A stretch of DNA of 64,000 nucleotides, taken from Comamonadaceae bacterium. GTDB taxonomy: Bacteria; Pseudomonadota; Gammaproteobacteria; Burkholderiales; Burkholderiaceae_C. A program made the position numbers and the translations under genes. This document shows positions 22,947-32,349 of the stretch, piece after piece. A model generated the notes under the pieces. That model worked only from the letters and a program-made list of their open reading frames with translations. It had not been told where the DNA came from and searched no databases. The DNA lies in assembly GCA_027485235.1 (NCBI GenBank), contig JAIXRJ010000049.1, positions 16,095 to 80,094 on the forward strand. Reading direction: 5' to 3'. The stretch's first letter is position 1, and each line of letters opens with the position of its first letter.

Positions 22947-24221
22947 TCAAGCCAGTGTGTCGGCCCAGATGTTTTGCGCCCAGCTCCACGCGTAAATACC
23001 TTCCAGCTCGTTGGCCGCGCTGGACAAACCTCCCGAGCCAGGCACCGTCAACATGGTTTTCTTTTCTTCGTCGTAGCGGTGCACGCTGGCCACATGGACC
23101 ACCTCTTTGCTGCTGACATAGCTGTAGCAGGTGTTGTTGTAAATCGGCATGGGGTTGACCTCTTTGCCCATCAACAAAGCGATCACAGCCGCCGCACAGG
23201 TCTTGCCATGCTGGTTGGCCATGTGGCCGGACTTGGGCATGCCGGGCGCGATCTGGATCGCGTCGCCCAGGACGTGCACGTTCTTGGCGGCTTTGGACTC
23301 AAAGGTGAGGAAGTCCACTTCGCACCAGCGCTTGTTGGCCGTGGCCAGACCGGCGTTGACAGCGATGTCTCCAGCACGCATGGAGGGAATCACGTTCAGC
23401 ACGCTGGCCTTGATGTCGTCGTTGAACTCGAACTTCAAGGTGTTGGTGGCCACATCGACATCGGTCACATTGTGTTTGCCACGGTATTCGACGATGCCTT
23501 TGTAGCGCTCAGACCAGGCCTTTTTGAACAAAGCGCCTTTGGAGGTCACATCGTCGTTGGCGTCCAGAATGAGCACCTTGCTCTTGGGCTTGGCCTTGCT
23601 GATGTACTCTGCCGCTTGGCAGGCACGCTCATAAGGACCGGGAGGGCAACGGTACGGAGCCAGCGGGATGGACATGGCGAACACGCCGCCGTCAGGCATG
23701 GCTTCGAGTTGCTTGCGCAGCGTGACGGTTTGTTCGCCCGCCTTCCAGGCGTGCATGACTTTGTCTTTGGCACCGGCTTTGTTCATGCCGGGCAGGGTTT
23801 CCCACATGAAATCCACACCGGGCGAAACGATCAAGCGGTCATAGGCCAGCTCGGTACCACCGGCCAATTTGACGATGCGCTTGTCGGCATCGATGCTGTT
23901 GACGCGGTCCTTGATGACCTTGACGCCGTGTCGTTTGGTCAGATTGTCATAGGGGGTGGTGATCTCACTGATGGTTCTGCTGCCGCCAATGACGAGGTTG
24001 GACATCGGGCAAGAGATGAAGACATCGCTGGGCTCGACCAGGGTGACCTGGATCTTGTGCTCCGACCACATGCGCAGGTATTTGGCGGCCGTGGCACCGG
24101 AGTAGCCCCCGCCAATGACCACCACCTTGGGGCCGCTGCCACCACCCATGGTGGCACAACCCGAAACCAGTCCCATGGCACCCAAAGCGGAGCCAGTCTG
24201 CAGAAAATGACGACGTTGCAT
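22947..24221 (-). CDS. fccB: Flavocytochrome c sulfide dehydrogenase, flavoprotein subunit (FccB/SoxF)
   Basis: This 424-residue protein oxidises sulfide to sulfane sulfur in the periplasm and passes electrons to a cytochrome c. It has a Tat signal (QRRHFLQTG), then the FAD loop VVVIGGGYSG and the redox-active Cys in VFISCPMSNLV. The second conserved Cys is in NNTCYSYV. HVLGDAIQIAPGMPKSG is the second FAD motif. It lies 12 bases behind a monohaem cytochrome c gene, its natural FccA-like partner, and just before soxYZ. Confidence 0.92.
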   Translation of the reverse strand: MQRRHFLQTGSALGAMGLVSGCATMGGGSGPKVVVIGGGYSGATAAKYLRMWSEHKIQVTLVEPSDVFISCPMSNLVIGGSRTISEITTPYDNLTKRHGVKVIKDRVNSIDADKRIVKLAGGTELAYDRLIVSPGVDFMWETLPGMNKAGAKDKVMHAWKAGEQTVTLRKQLEAMPDGGVFAMSIPLAPYRCPPGPYERACQAAEYISKAKPKSKVLILDANDDVTSKGALFKKAWSERYKGIVEYRGKHNVTDVDVATNTLKFEFNDDIKASVLNVIPSMRAGDIAVNAGLATANKRWCEVDFLTFESKAAKNVHVLGDAIQIAPGMPKSGHMANQHGKTCAAAVIALLMGKEVNPMPIYNNTCYSYVSSKEVVHVASVHRYDEEKKTMLTVPGSGGLSSAANELEGIYAWSWAQNIWADTLA

Positions 24222-24233
24222 GGCAGTTCTTCC

Positions 24234-24542
24234 TTATTTCTTCTGGGCGGCAAAGTAGCCAGCAATCGCGGCAATCTGCTCATCGGAATAGCCCTTAGAG
24301 AGCTGGTGCATGATGGTGGCCGCGGGCACGCGACCGGCTTTGTAGTCCAGCATTTTTTGAAGGGTGACCTCTTTGGGCACGCCAGCCAAAGAAATCATGC
24401 CCGGCTCTGCATAGCCATTGGTGCCGTGGCAAGCCGCGCACGATGCAGCCCAGCTGCGCACATGCAGCGGATCGACCTGGGCTTGGGCCAGGCCACACAA
24501 GGCGGCCAAAGCGGCCGCTGTCAAAGCGTGTTGAATCTTCAT
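24234..24542 (-). CDS. Monohaem cytochrome c, FccA/SoxE-like subunit
   Basis: This 102-residue protein has a signal peptide ending LAQAQ and the haem motif Cys35-x-x-Cys38-His39 (SCAACH). The PGMISLAG segment and the terminal DEQIAAIAGYFAAQ helix are typical of sulfide dehydrogenase cytochromes. The ATG at 24542 is chosen because it starts the signal peptide; longer frames carry no site. It is the first gene of the operon with fccB, soxYZ and a second cytochrome. Confidence 0.88.
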   Translation of the reverse strand: MKIQHALTAAALAALCGLAQAQVDPLHVRSWAASCAACHGTNGYAEPGMISLAGVPKEVTLQKMLDYKAGRVPAATIMHQLSKGYSDEQIAAIAGYFAAQKK

Positions 24543-25093
24543 GGGAAAAATCCTCGTAAAAAATAGACGGGGCGAATGAACGGCTTTTTGCCCAGCGAGG
24601 GCTTCGATACACCAATTTCTGGTTGGCCTGCAGTTTGGCCACTTCGGACACACCAAGGGACAGTACTTTGGACTCCACAGCTATTTTATCGGGCAGGATT
24701 GTGCTCGGCACCTGAGAGTTGCCCAATACAGGGTGTTTCAGCTTAGGCAGACTCGGTTCATGGCGCTGCCATAAAGTGGCTTCGTACCTGCTTGTTGGCT
24801 CCGGCGAGCAACCATTGGATGCGCAAAACGCGCCTGACGACCACGGTGTTGAGCACTGGATCAGCGGCCGGGGGGATTTCGGATGTTGCCAATGGCGCGC
24901 GACGTCTGCGGTGAGACCTCGCTGAAGTCAAATGGTGACCTGTTCGTTCAAACAGCAAAAGACTGATTCTTCCAGTTTTTTGTGCACGCATGACCCGCAG
25001 CCAGGTTCAAGGGCCCTCAGAGCCGATCAAGATTCAGCCCCTCAAGGGGTCAAGAAACCCCCGCAGTCTCCCAGCGGGGCGGGTTCGGGTCAT
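24543..25093. other. Gene-poor 551-bp region
   Basis: I see no credible coding sequence here. It holds the upstream region of the fccB operon at its left end and GC-rich hairpins at its right end, including the one listed at 25055-25086. No tRNA, transposon end or repeat was recognised. Confidence 0.5.
25055..25086 (-). terminator. GC-rich hairpin after the orphan hypothetical gene
   Basis: On the minus strand CCCCGC and GCGGGG pair around a 9-base loop and the stem is followed by GGTTTCTT. It starts 7 bases past the stop of the gene at 25094-25402, supporting that gene as real. A second small hairpin (CCCCTTGAGGGG) follows. Confidence 0.55.
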
Positions 25094-25402
25094 TCAGGCG
25101 GTGCGCCGACGCAAAGCCGGGAATGGCAAGGTGTTGACTTTGCTGGAACTCACCAAACGGGGTGCTTGGGGCGCTGCACGCAACAATTCGGCAACCAACA
25201 CATCGGCGTGGTCGTGGGGGCCAACACGGTTGCCCTCGAAGGCCAAGTGCGTTTGATGCACCATTTGGGTCACAAAATTCTGAGGGTAATCCCGAACACT
25301 GAAACCACGCAAGGCCATCACCTTCATGAAGGCGTTGGCTGCCTCCTCAACGGCACATTGGTATTCTTTGGATGCATCTGGCGACATGTCGACCTCGTTC
25401 AT
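25094..25402 (-). CDS. Hypothetical protein, 102 residues
   Basis: I do not recognise this protein. It is soluble and largely helical in appearance: an acidic start (NEVDMSPDASKEY), then AVEEAANAFMKVMALRG and VTQMVHQTHLAFEGNRVGPHDHADVLVAELL. The tail is basic (PFPALRRRTA). It has its own terminator-like hairpin and an ATG start, and codon use like its neighbours. The gene stands alone between the sulfur operon and a flavoprotein gene. Confidence 0.55.
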   Translation of the reverse strand: MNEVDMSPDASKEYQCAVEEAANAFMKVMALRGFSVRDYPQNFVTQMVHQTHLAFEGNRVGPHDHADVLVAELLRAAPQAPRLVSSSKVNTLPFPALRRRTA

Positions 25403-25455
25403 TGGATGAAGTTACTCAGACCTCCTCAACGCAGCACAGGGCCCATTGGAATACA

Positions 25456-26781
25456 TCAAGCGTTAATTTTTGTGAATAAATCTGCCAATACCCCACGTGC
25501 CGCATGTGCGCCGCTGGCGAGGCAAGCGGTCAACAAATACCCTCCGGTGGGCGCTTCCCAGTCCAACATTTCCCCCGCACAATAAACCGCTGGCTTGGTT
25601 TTCATCATCAAAGCCGGGGTCAAACCCTCAAAGCACACCCCGCCAGCTGTGCTGATGGCTTCTGCGATGGGTCGGGTTTTTTCAAGATGGACAGGTAAAC
25701 CCTTGATGCAAGCCGCCAAGTCCTGCGGTTTGCCCAGGGTCTCGGCCGTGCACAACTCGTGTAAAAGTCCCATCTTGACACCGTCCAGTCCCAATCGGCT
25801 CTTGAGGTGGCTGGACAAACTCCGACTGCCGCGAGGCCACATCACGGCCTCCAGCACCTGCGCCCAGCTTTTGTCCGGCAACAAATCAATGCACACCAGC
25901 GCTGGCCCACCCCGCTCCAAATCGTCTCGGAGCAAGGCCGAGGCGGCATATATCAAACTGCCTTCCAGTCCGGTCTGCGTGACCACGAATTCCCCTCTGC
26001 GCGCAAAACGGGGCGGCTCTTGCATTCCATCCAGCGCAGGCACGGTCAAGGCAACAGTCTTCAAGGGTTGTCCTGCGAACTTGTCACGAAAATGCGCAGT
26101 CCAGCCTTGGCCATGGCGCCCAGTCACGTCAAATCCGCAATTTGCGGGCTTCAGTGGACTCACGCCCACGCCTTGTTCAAGAAAGAGCGGCACCCAAGCA
26201 CCGTCCGAACCCAATCGGGGCCAACTGGCACCCCCCATGGCGAACACGGTGGATCGCGCCTTGACAAGCAAGGGCGGCAGGTCGTTGCTGCGCTCAAAAA
26301 TTAAATTGGGCCCTCGCCAGCCCAAACAGCGATGGCGCATGTGAAACTGAACAGGCACGCCCGACTGGGGGTGCCGCAACCGATGCAGCCAAGCACGCAA
26401 CAAGGGCGCAGCTTTCATTTCAGTCGGAAAAACCCGCCCGGAAGAACCCACAAAAGTTTCAATCCCCAGTGAATGGGCCCAATTCCGCACCGCTTGAGCA
26501 TCCATACCGTCCAGCCAAGCCGCTACTTGTGTTCGGCCTGTGCTGTATCGAGAACGAAACTGGAGGGCAGTTTCTGAATGGGTGAGGTTCAATCCTCCGC
26601 GACCCGCCAACAAAAATTTACGTCCGACAGAAGGCATGACATCAAACAGATGCACGCTCACCCCCCGCTGAGACAGGACCTCTGCAGCCATCAACCCTGC
26701 AGGACCGCCGCCGACAATGGCGACCTCAGCCTCAAGGACTTGGGGATCGGCTGTGGGGTAAGAAGTGGATGAAACCGGCAT
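25456..26781 (-). CDS. TIGR03862/HI0933-like NAD(P)/FAD-dependent flavoprotein
   Basis: This 441-residue protein has the dinucleotide-binding AIVGGGPAGLMAAEVL near the start and the family's GRKFLLAGRGGLNLTHSE. GGASWPRLGSDG and a C-terminal AGEMLDWEAPTGGYLL for FAD follow. It belongs to the HI0933/BaiN flavoprotein family, whose members reduce small molecules of mostly unknown identity. The ATG at 26781 is preferred over an upstream TTG. It is divergent from trxA, from which it could receive electrons, though this is speculation. Confidence 0.87.
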   Translation of the reverse strand: MPVSSTSYPTADPQVLEAEVAIVGGGPAGLMAAEVLSQRGVSVHLFDVMPSVGRKFLLAGRGGLNLTHSETALQFRSRYSTGRTQVAAWLDGMDAQAVRNWAHSLGIETFVGSSGRVFPTEMKAAPLLRAWLHRLRHPQSGVPVQFHMRHRCLGWRGPNLIFERSNDLPPLLVKARSTVFAMGGASWPRLGSDGAWVPLFLEQGVGVSPLKPANCGFDVTGRHGQGWTAHFRDKFAGQPLKTVALTVPALDGMQEPPRFARRGEFVVTQTGLEGSLIYAASALLRDDLERGGPALVCIDLLPDKSWAQVLEAVMWPRGSRSLSSHLKSRLGLDGVKMGLLHELCTAETLGKPQDLAACIKGLPVHLEKTRPIAEAISTAGGVCFEGLTPALMMKTKPAVYCAGEMLDWEAPTGGYLLTACLASGAHAARGVLADLFTKINA

Positions 26782-26885
26782 CTCAAAAAAGTGTTGCAAG
26801 GCGCTCGCGACAGGTGAACATGTCTTGATTCTGTCAAAATAGGAGCAACTTTAGCCGCATCTTCAATGTTCACAAGGAATAGGCC

Positions 26886-27218
26886 ATGGCCAGCGATTTG
26901 ATCAAACACACCACCGACGCCACTTTCGAAGCCGACGTGCTCCAGTCCAGCCAGCCCGTGGTGGTGGACTTCTGGGCCGAATGGTGCGGCCCCTGCAAAA
27001 TGATCGCCCCCATCCTGGACGAAGTGGCCAGCGCCTACGAAGGCAAACTGCACATCGCCAAGATGAATGTCGACGACAACCGCGACATCCCTGCCAAGTT
27101 CGGCATTCGCGGCATCCCGACACTCATGATCTTCAAGGACGGACAGCTCGCCGCCACCAAGGTGGGCGCCATGAGCAAGTCGCAGTTGACCGCTTTCATC
27201 GACCAGCAGCTGGCATGA
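26886..27218 (+). CDS. trxA: Thioredoxin 1
   Basis: This 110-residue cytoplasmic disulfide reductase has the canonical active site WCGPCKM (Cys34, Cys37). The cis-proline loop reads [20 protein letters not shown] lies just before the ATG. It is followed by a strong terminator and then rho, the common trxA-rho order in proteobacteria. Confidence 0.97.
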   Translation: MASDLIKHTTDATFEADVLQSSQPVVVDFWAEWCGPCKMIAPILDEVASAYEGKLHIAKMNVDDNRDIPAKFGIRGIPTLMIFKDGQLAATKVGAMSKSQLTAFIDQQLA

Positions 27219-27260
27219 TGTTTGGATGCCGTCCGGCCTGGGCGGTCGTGTCATCCACCA

Positions 27261-27290
27261 ACCGGGCCCGCATGGCCCGGTTTTTGTTTT
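27261..27290 (+). terminator. Intrinsic terminator of trxA
   Basis: A GC-rich stem CCGGGCC/GGCCCGG with a short loop is followed by TTTTTGTTTTT. It lies about 40 bases after the trxA stop and before the rho leader. Confidence 0.85.
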
Positions 27291-27464
27291 TGGGGCCGCC
27301 CGAAAACCTGTCATAATTTCCCGCAGGCAACCCGAACACGGGACAGCGCCAAGACGGCCGGAAGCACCAGCCCCTAACCCCGGGCGGCCTCCGGTCCAGA
27401 ACATTTCCACCCGGTTATCCGAAAAACGGTCCCCAGCCGACCGATTCGCCACAGGCCCCATCCC

Positions 27465-28727
27465 ATGCATTTGAACGAACTCAAGGCACTCCATGTGTCC
27501 GAACTCCTGAAGCAAGCCGACACGCTCGAAATCGAGAACACCGGTCGCATGCGCAAACAGGAACTGATGTTTGCCATCATCAAAAAGCGCGCCAAAGCAG
27601 GCGAGCAGGTGTTTGCCGACGGCGTGCTTGAAATCTTGCCCGACGGTTTCGGCTTCTTGCGCAGCCCCGATTCGAGCTACACAGCCAGCACCGACGACAT
27701 CTACATCAGCCCCAGCCAGGTGCGGCGCTTTAACCTGCACACCGGCGACATGATCGAAGGCGAAGTGCGCATCCCCAAAGACGGCGAGCGCTACTTTGCC
27801 CTGACCAAGCTGGACAAGGTCAACGACGACCTGCCCGAGAACAACAAGCACAAGGTCATGTTCGAGAACCTGACGCCGCTGTTCCCCAAAGAGCAGATGC
27901 GTCTGGAGCGTGACATCAAGGGCGAGGAGAACATCACCTCCCGTGTGATCGACATCATTGCCCCGCTCGGCCGCGGCCAGCGCGCCCTGATCGTGGCGCA
28001 GCCCAAGTCGGGCAAGACGGTGATGATGCAGCAGATCGCGCACGCCATCACCGCCAACTACCCCGATGTGCACCTGATGGTTTTGTTGGTCGATGAGCGC
28101 CCAGAAGAAGTGACCGAAATGCAACGCAATGTGCGGGGCGAAGTGATCTCCTCGACGTTTGACGAACCCGCTTCGCGCCACGTGCACGTGGCCGAGATGG
28201 TGATCGAGCGTGCCAAGCGCTTGGTCGAGCTGAAAAAAGACGTGGTGATCCTGCTGGACTCGATCACCCGCCTGGCCCGCGCTTACAACAACGTGGTGCC
28301 TTCGTCGGGCAAAGTGCTGTCGGGTGGTGTGGACGCCAACGCGCTGCAACGCCCCAAGCGCTTTTTTGGCGCGGCCCGCAACGTGGAAGAAGGCGGCAGC
28401 CTGACCATCATCGCCACCGCGCTGGTGGACACCGGCAGCCGCATGGACGAAGTGATCTTTGAAGAATTCAAGGGCACCGGCAACTGCGAAATCCACCTGG
28501 AGCGACGCCTTTACGAAAAGCGGGTGTTCCCGGCCATCAACTTGAACCGGAGCGGCACGCGACGTGAAGAGTTGCTGCTGCAGCCCGAAGTGCTGCAAAA
28601 AACCCGCATCTTGCGTCAATTCATGTACAACATGGATGAAATCGAGGCGATGGAGATGGTCTTGAAGAGCATGAAAGCCACCAAGAACAACTCCGAGTTC
28701 TTCGACATGATGCGACGCGGCGGTTGA
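27465..28727 (+). CDS. rho: Transcription termination factor Rho
   Basis: This 420-residue hexameric RNA helicase ends Rho-dependent transcripts. The N-terminal helical domain ([14 protein letters not shown]) and cold-shock RNA-binding fold ([12 protein letters not shown]) are followed by the ATPase core. Its Walker A is QPKSGKT at about 179-185, with [13 protein letters not shown] and a Walker B around [16 protein letters not shown]. The secondary-site Q-loop is near [22 protein letters not shown]. Length equals that of E. coli Rho. A leader of about 170 bases precedes it. Confidence 0.97.
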   Translation: MHLNELKALHVSELLKQADTLEIENTGRMRKQELMFAIIKKRAKAGEQVFADGVLEILPDGFGFLRSPDSSYTASTDDIYISPSQVRRFNLHTGDMIEGEVRIPKDGERYFALTKLDKVNDDLPENNKHKVMFENLTPLFPKEQMRLERDIKGEENITSRVIDIIAPLGRGQRALIVAQPKSGKTVMMQQIAHAITANYPDVHLMVLLVDERPEEVTEMQRNVRGEVISSTFDEPASRHVHVAEMVIERAKRLVELKKDVVILLDSITRLARAYNNVVPSSGKVLSGGVDANALQRPKRFFGAARNVEEGGSLTIIATALVDTGSRMDEVIFEEFKGTGNCEIHLERRLYEKRVFPAINLNRSGTRREELLLQPEVLQKTRILRQFMYNMDEIEAMEMVLKSMKATKNNSEFFDMMRRGG

Positions 28728-28732
28728 TGCCC

Positions 28733-28738
28733 TATAAT
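28733..28738 (+). promoter_or_regulatory. Candidate -10 box of rpmE2
   Basis: A perfect TATAAT lies 6 bases after the rho stop codon and 74 bases before the rpmE2 start. No good -35 box is visible at the ideal spacing, so this is a partial promoter assignment. Confidence 0.4.
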
Positions 28739-28811
28739 CTGCGGTTTTGCGGAAAGTGCACTCAGATCGGCTGAAGTGTGGCTGCCGTAGCAGAAATAAA
28801 AGGATTTCCCC

Positions 28812-29072
28812 ATGAAAGACGGCATTCACCCCAACTACCGTGAAGTTTGCTTCCAAGACATGTCCAATGGTTTCAAGTTCGTGACCCGTTCATGCGCCAA
28901 CACCAAAGAGATGATCAAAATGGAAGACGGCCGTGAGTTGCCTTGGTACAAGTTGGACACGACCAGTGAGTCGCACCCCTTCTACACCGGCACGCAAAAA
29001 TCGGTCGACAACATGGGCGGCCGTGTCGAGAAATTCCGCAACCGTTTCGGCAAGATTTCTTCCAGCAAATAA
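28812..29072 (+). CDS. rpmE2: Ribosomal protein L31, type B
   Basis: This 86-residue protein begins [15 protein letters not shown] and ends in [19 protein letters not shown], the L31 signature. It is longer than type A and lacks the zinc CxxC knuckles, so it is the type B form. AAAAGGA precedes the ATG. It is followed directly by a strong hairpin terminator. Confidence 0.95.
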   Translation: MKDGIHPNYREVCFQDMSNGFKFVTRSCANTKEMIKMEDGRELPWYKLDTTSESHPFYTGTQKSVDNMGGRVEKFRNRFGKISSSK

Positions 29073-29093
29073 ACCGCAGGTCGTTATCTACAC

Positions 29094-29126
29094 AAGGGCA
29101 GTCCGGGCAACCGGTCTGCCCTTGTT
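29094..29126 (+). terminator. Terminator of rpmE2
   Basis: Arms AAGGGCAG and CTGCCCTT with an inner CCGG/CCGG pair form a long stem, followed by GTT. It lies 22 bases after the rpmE2 stop. Confidence 0.75.
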
Positions 29127-29177
29127 GCATTGGAAGACTCTTTTTGCCTTCCATCAGACCTGATATCTTCTTCCTCT

Positions 29178-30887
29178 GTGAACCAACCCACACCTTCCAT
29201 CGTTGCCCAAAGTGCTGTGCGTCGACTGCCGCGCTTGGCCTTGATTTTGTTGTGCGCAGCATACGTTTTGCCGGGCTTTTGGGGCCGCGCGCCCTGGAAA
29301 TCCAAAGACATTGAATCTTTTGGCTACATGCTGCAATTGGCACGCCCGAGTGGCGGTGAATCCGTCAGCTGGCTCAAGCCCACATTGCTCGGACAAATGG
29401 ACGACAACCTGACGCTTTTGCCTTATTGGTTGGGGGCCCTTGCCATTCGCTTGGCACCTGCTGGTTGGGAGGATGTCTGGGCACGCGCGCCCTTTGTGGC
29501 CATGTTGGTCATGACGTTGGCGTGCACTTGGTATGCCGTCTACGCGTTGGCGCACCATCCTGCTGCGCAACCGGTGGCATTTGCTTTTGGCGGAGAAGCC
29601 AAGCCCAAAGATTACGCTTGCGCTTTGGCCGACGGTGGCCTGCTGGCACTGCTGGCGTGTTTGGGCTTGGCTCGGCTCTCACACGAAACCACGCCAGCCC
29701 TGAGCCAATTGAGCCTGGCGTGTTTGCTCTTTTTGGGTTTGTCGACATTGCCACGCCATCGGCTACCGAGTGGTCTGGCCATTGCCACGGGCATGCTGGG
29801 CTTGACCTTGTCTGGCGCTCCCAGTTTGGCCTTGGCTCTGGGCATTGGCGGTTCCTGGCTGATTGCCGTGGCACGGCCAGACCCCTCACAGCGGCGCTTG
29901 AGCATGCTCGATCTGGGTCTGCTGGCCCTGATCTGCCTGTTGTGCATCACGACAGCCGGCGCACTCGATTTGTGGCGCTGGCGATGGGTGCCACACCAAA
30001 TGTTCGATCTGCACATTTTGGCAAAGCTGATCATGTGGTTCACATGGCCAGCATGGCCTTTGGCCTTGTGGTCTTTGTGGCGATGGCGTGGCCAGCTTGC
30101 ACAAGGCTGGCGCTACCCGCACTTGAGTCTGCCGCTTTGGTTTGCCGTGGTGACCATCGGAACCACTTGGCTCACGGGTTTGTCTGATCGCGCCTTGCTC
30201 GTCTCGCTACCGGCCATCGCCACGCTCGCGGCATTTGCGCTGCCCACATTGCGCAGAAGTCTCAGCGCCTGGATTGACTGGTTCGCCCTGGTATTCTTCA
30301 GTGTCTGCGCTCTGGTGGTCTGGGTCGTGTGGATCGCCATGCAAACGGGCATACCCGCCCAGCCCGCCATCAACGTGGCGCGACTGGTGCCTGGTTTCAA
30401 ATCAGAGTTTTCAGCACCCACTTTGGTGCTGGCCTTGTCGGCCACCTTGGCCTGGTTCAGCTTGGTGAAATGGCGAATCGGGCACCACCGAACCGTCATT
30501 TGGAAAAGCATGGTGCTGTCGGCCAGTGGCGCTGTCCTTTGCTGGTTGCTTGTCATGAGCCTGTGGTTGCCCTTGCTCGATTTCTCCCGCAGTTACGTCA
30601 CCATGGTCAAAAAAGTGCTGGGTGTCACGGGCCCTGTGACTTGCTTGCAATACGCTGGCATCAGCCGAGCCCAAGGCACAGCTTTCCAATTTCATGGCCA
30701 AGTGCAACTTTTGTCCTTGCAAGTCCCACAGGAACATTGTCGCTGGCTGATCGTCGACCGCGCCAACCTGTCCTTGCTCTCGGCGAAGCTCCATGCCTTG
30801 GGCTGGATCGAAGCAGCCAAAGCGCCTCGGGTCGAGAACCGGGATGAAAGCATCGTCATTTTCAAATCCCGAGCAACGGGGCTTTGA
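29178..30887 (+). CDS. Multi-spanning membrane protein, GT-C (ArnT/PMT-like) glycosyltransferase candidate
   Basis: This protein of about 569 residues has some twelve hydrophobic segments and a short C-terminal soluble domain (CRWLIVDRANLSLLSAKL). After the first helix the loop reads FWGRAPWKSKDIESFGYM, like the acidic loop of ArnT-type GT-C enzymes that use polyprenyl-phosphate sugars. The start is uncertain: I take the GTG at 29178, and a TTG at 29130 is the alternative; neither has a clear ribosome site. A MATE-type transporter gene starts 3 bases after the stop. Substrate unknown. Confidence 0.65.
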   Translation: MNQPTPSIVAQSAVRRLPRLALILLCAAYVLPGFWGRAPWKSKDIESFGYMLQLARPSGGESVSWLKPTLLGQMDDNLTLLPYWLGALAIRLAPAGWEDVWARAPFVAMLVMTLACTWYAVYALAHHPAAQPVAFAFGGEAKPKDYACALADGGLLALLACLGLARLSHETTPALSQLSLACLLFLGLSTLPRHRLPSGLAIATGMLGLTLSGAPSLALALGIGGSWLIAVARPDPSQRRLSMLDLGLLALICLLCITTAGALDLWRWRWVPHQMFDLHILAKLIMWFTWPAWPLALWSLWRWRGQLAQGWRYPHLSLPLWFAVVTIGTTWLTGLSDRALLVSLPAIATLAAFALPTLRRSLSAWIDWFALVFFSVCALVVWVVWIAMQTGIPAQPAINVARLVPGFKSEFSAPTLVLALSATLAWFSLVKWRIGHHRTVIWKSMVLSASGAVLCWLLVMSLWLPLLDFSRSYVTMVKKVLGVTGPVTCLQYAGISRAQGTAFQFHGQVQLLSLQVPQEHCRWLIVDRANLSLLSAKLHALGWIEAAKAPRVENRDESIVIFKSRATGL

Positions 30888-30890
30888 GCC

Positions 30891-32252
30891 ATGTCTGAGC
30901 AGGGCATCATCGCTCGCCACGCTGGCACGGTGCTGATCGGTCAATTGGCCGTCATCGCTTTCGGCGTGGCCGATACGGTGATTGCCGGTCGTTACAGCCC
31001 TCAAGCACTGGCCGTGCTCTCGCTGGCTTCCTCCATCTACATCAGCATTTATGTTGCGCTCAACGGCCTGTTGCAAGCTTTGCTGCCTGTCTGGTCAGAA
31101 CTGCACGGTGCTGGCCGATCCGTCCAAATCGGACAATCCGTTCGGCAGTCGCTCTACATTTGCGCGGGTGCCGCAGCCCTTGGCTGCACAGGTCTGTGGT
31201 TTCCAGAGCCCTGGCTGGCCTGGACAGAGGTGCCGCAAAATTTATGGCCCGATGTTCAAGCCTACCTGAGGGTGCTGGCGCTGGCCTTGGTGCCCTCTTT
31301 GCTGTTTCGTCTGTACGGCACACTCAACCAAAGTCTGGGCTTTCCACGCTTGGTCACTTGGCTGCAGGCCGGTGCTTTGTTGGTCAAAATCCCGCTTTCG
31401 TATGCTTTCACATTTGGAATCGACTTTGCAGGGCTTCAGATCACAGGGATGGGGGTGGTCGGTTGTGCCTGGGCCACGCTGGCTGTGAACCTTTTCATGT
31501 TGGTCAGCGGCTTGATTTGGTTGCGCACACAGGACATTTACAAACCTTACCAACTGTGGCGCCCGATGGAACGGCCTCAGTGGCCAGAACTTCGCCATTT
31601 TCTGCGGCTGGGGCTGCCCGCCGGCTTGTCCATCATGGTCGAAGTCACCTCCTTCACCCTGATGGCCTTGTTGATTGCCCGGCTCGGTGCTGTGGCCTTG
31701 GCCAGTCACCAAATTGCGGCCAGTTTGGCCGCCATTTTGTACATGGTCCCCCTGTCCATTGGCATTGCCAGCAGTGCACGCACAGGGTATTGGCTGGGTG
31801 CAGCGCAAACCCAAAGGGCTCGCAGCGCTGCGGGCATCGGCATTGGTCTGGCTGTCGCCGCTGCGTTGTCAGGTGCAGCATTGCTGATGGCTTTTAGACA
31901 CAGCATCGCACACGCGTTCACCACCGACGCAGCCGTGGCGCAGGCCGCCGTTGTCTGGCTGGGCTGGGTGGCGCTCTACCACTTGGCCGATGCGGTGCAA
32001 GCTGTGTGCGCTTTTATATTGCGTTGCTACCGCATCACCGTGGTCCCCCTGATCGTCTACACCGCCTTGCTCTGGGGCGTGGGTTTGTATGGTGGCTACC
32101 GCCTGGCCTACCAGGGCTGGGGCACAGTGTCCATGCAACCGCGCGTTGACACCTTCTGGATCACCAGCACGGCAGCTTTGGCGGTCGTGTCGGTGCTGTT
32201 TGCCGCGCTGGTATGGCGTGCCTCACGTGTTCGCAGTGCGGGTCAGGCTTGA
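30891..32252 (+). CDS. MATE family efflux transporter
   Basis: This 453-residue inner-membrane protein has about twelve helices in two homologous halves. The first half starts GQLAVIAFGVADTVIAGRYSPQALA, and the second has GLPAGLSIMVEVTSFTLMALLIARLG and ALASHQIAASLAAILYMVPLSIG, all typical of the NorM/MATE family. MATE proteins export cationic compounds by Na+ or H+ antiport; relatives in this superfamily flip lipid-linked sugars. Close coupling to the GT-C-like gene leaves either role open. Confidence 0.87.
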   Translation: MSEQGIIARHAGTVLIGQLAVIAFGVADTVIAGRYSPQALAVLSLASSIYISIYVALNGLLQALLPVWSELHGAGRSVQIGQSVRQSLYICAGAAALGCTGLWFPEPWLAWTEVPQNLWPDVQAYLRVLALALVPSLLFRLYGTLNQSLGFPRLVTWLQAGALLVKIPLSYAFTFGIDFAGLQITGMGVVGCAWATLAVNLFMLVSGLIWLRTQDIYKPYQLWRPMERPQWPELRHFLRLGLPAGLSIMVEVTSFTLMALLIARLGAVALASHQIAASLAAILYMVPLSIGIASSARTGYWLGAAQTQRARSAAGIGIGLAVAAALSGAALLMAFRHSIAHAFTTDAAVAQAAVVWLGWVALYHLADAVQAVCAFILRCYRITVVPLIVYTALLWGVGLYGGYRLAYQGWGTVSMQPRVDTFWITSTAALAVVSVLFAALVWRASRVRSAGQA

Positions 32253-32349
32253 ACACTCTGGCGTGTCGCACAGCCGTCGCACAAGGGCTGAAATTGGCAG
32301 CCCATTGCGTTAAGGTCTGGGTTTGCTCAACCAACGGAGGGAGTTCACC

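Noticed and set aside
22935..24566. Plus-strand open frame of 543 codons
   Set aside because: It is antisense to fccB and its cytochrome gene; no motif was found and the sense genes are well conserved.
26691..28856. Minus-strand open frame of 721 codons
   Set aside because: It covers trxA and rho on the opposite strand. Both sense genes are beyond doubt, and the antisense translation is His/Gly/Val-rich shadow sequence.
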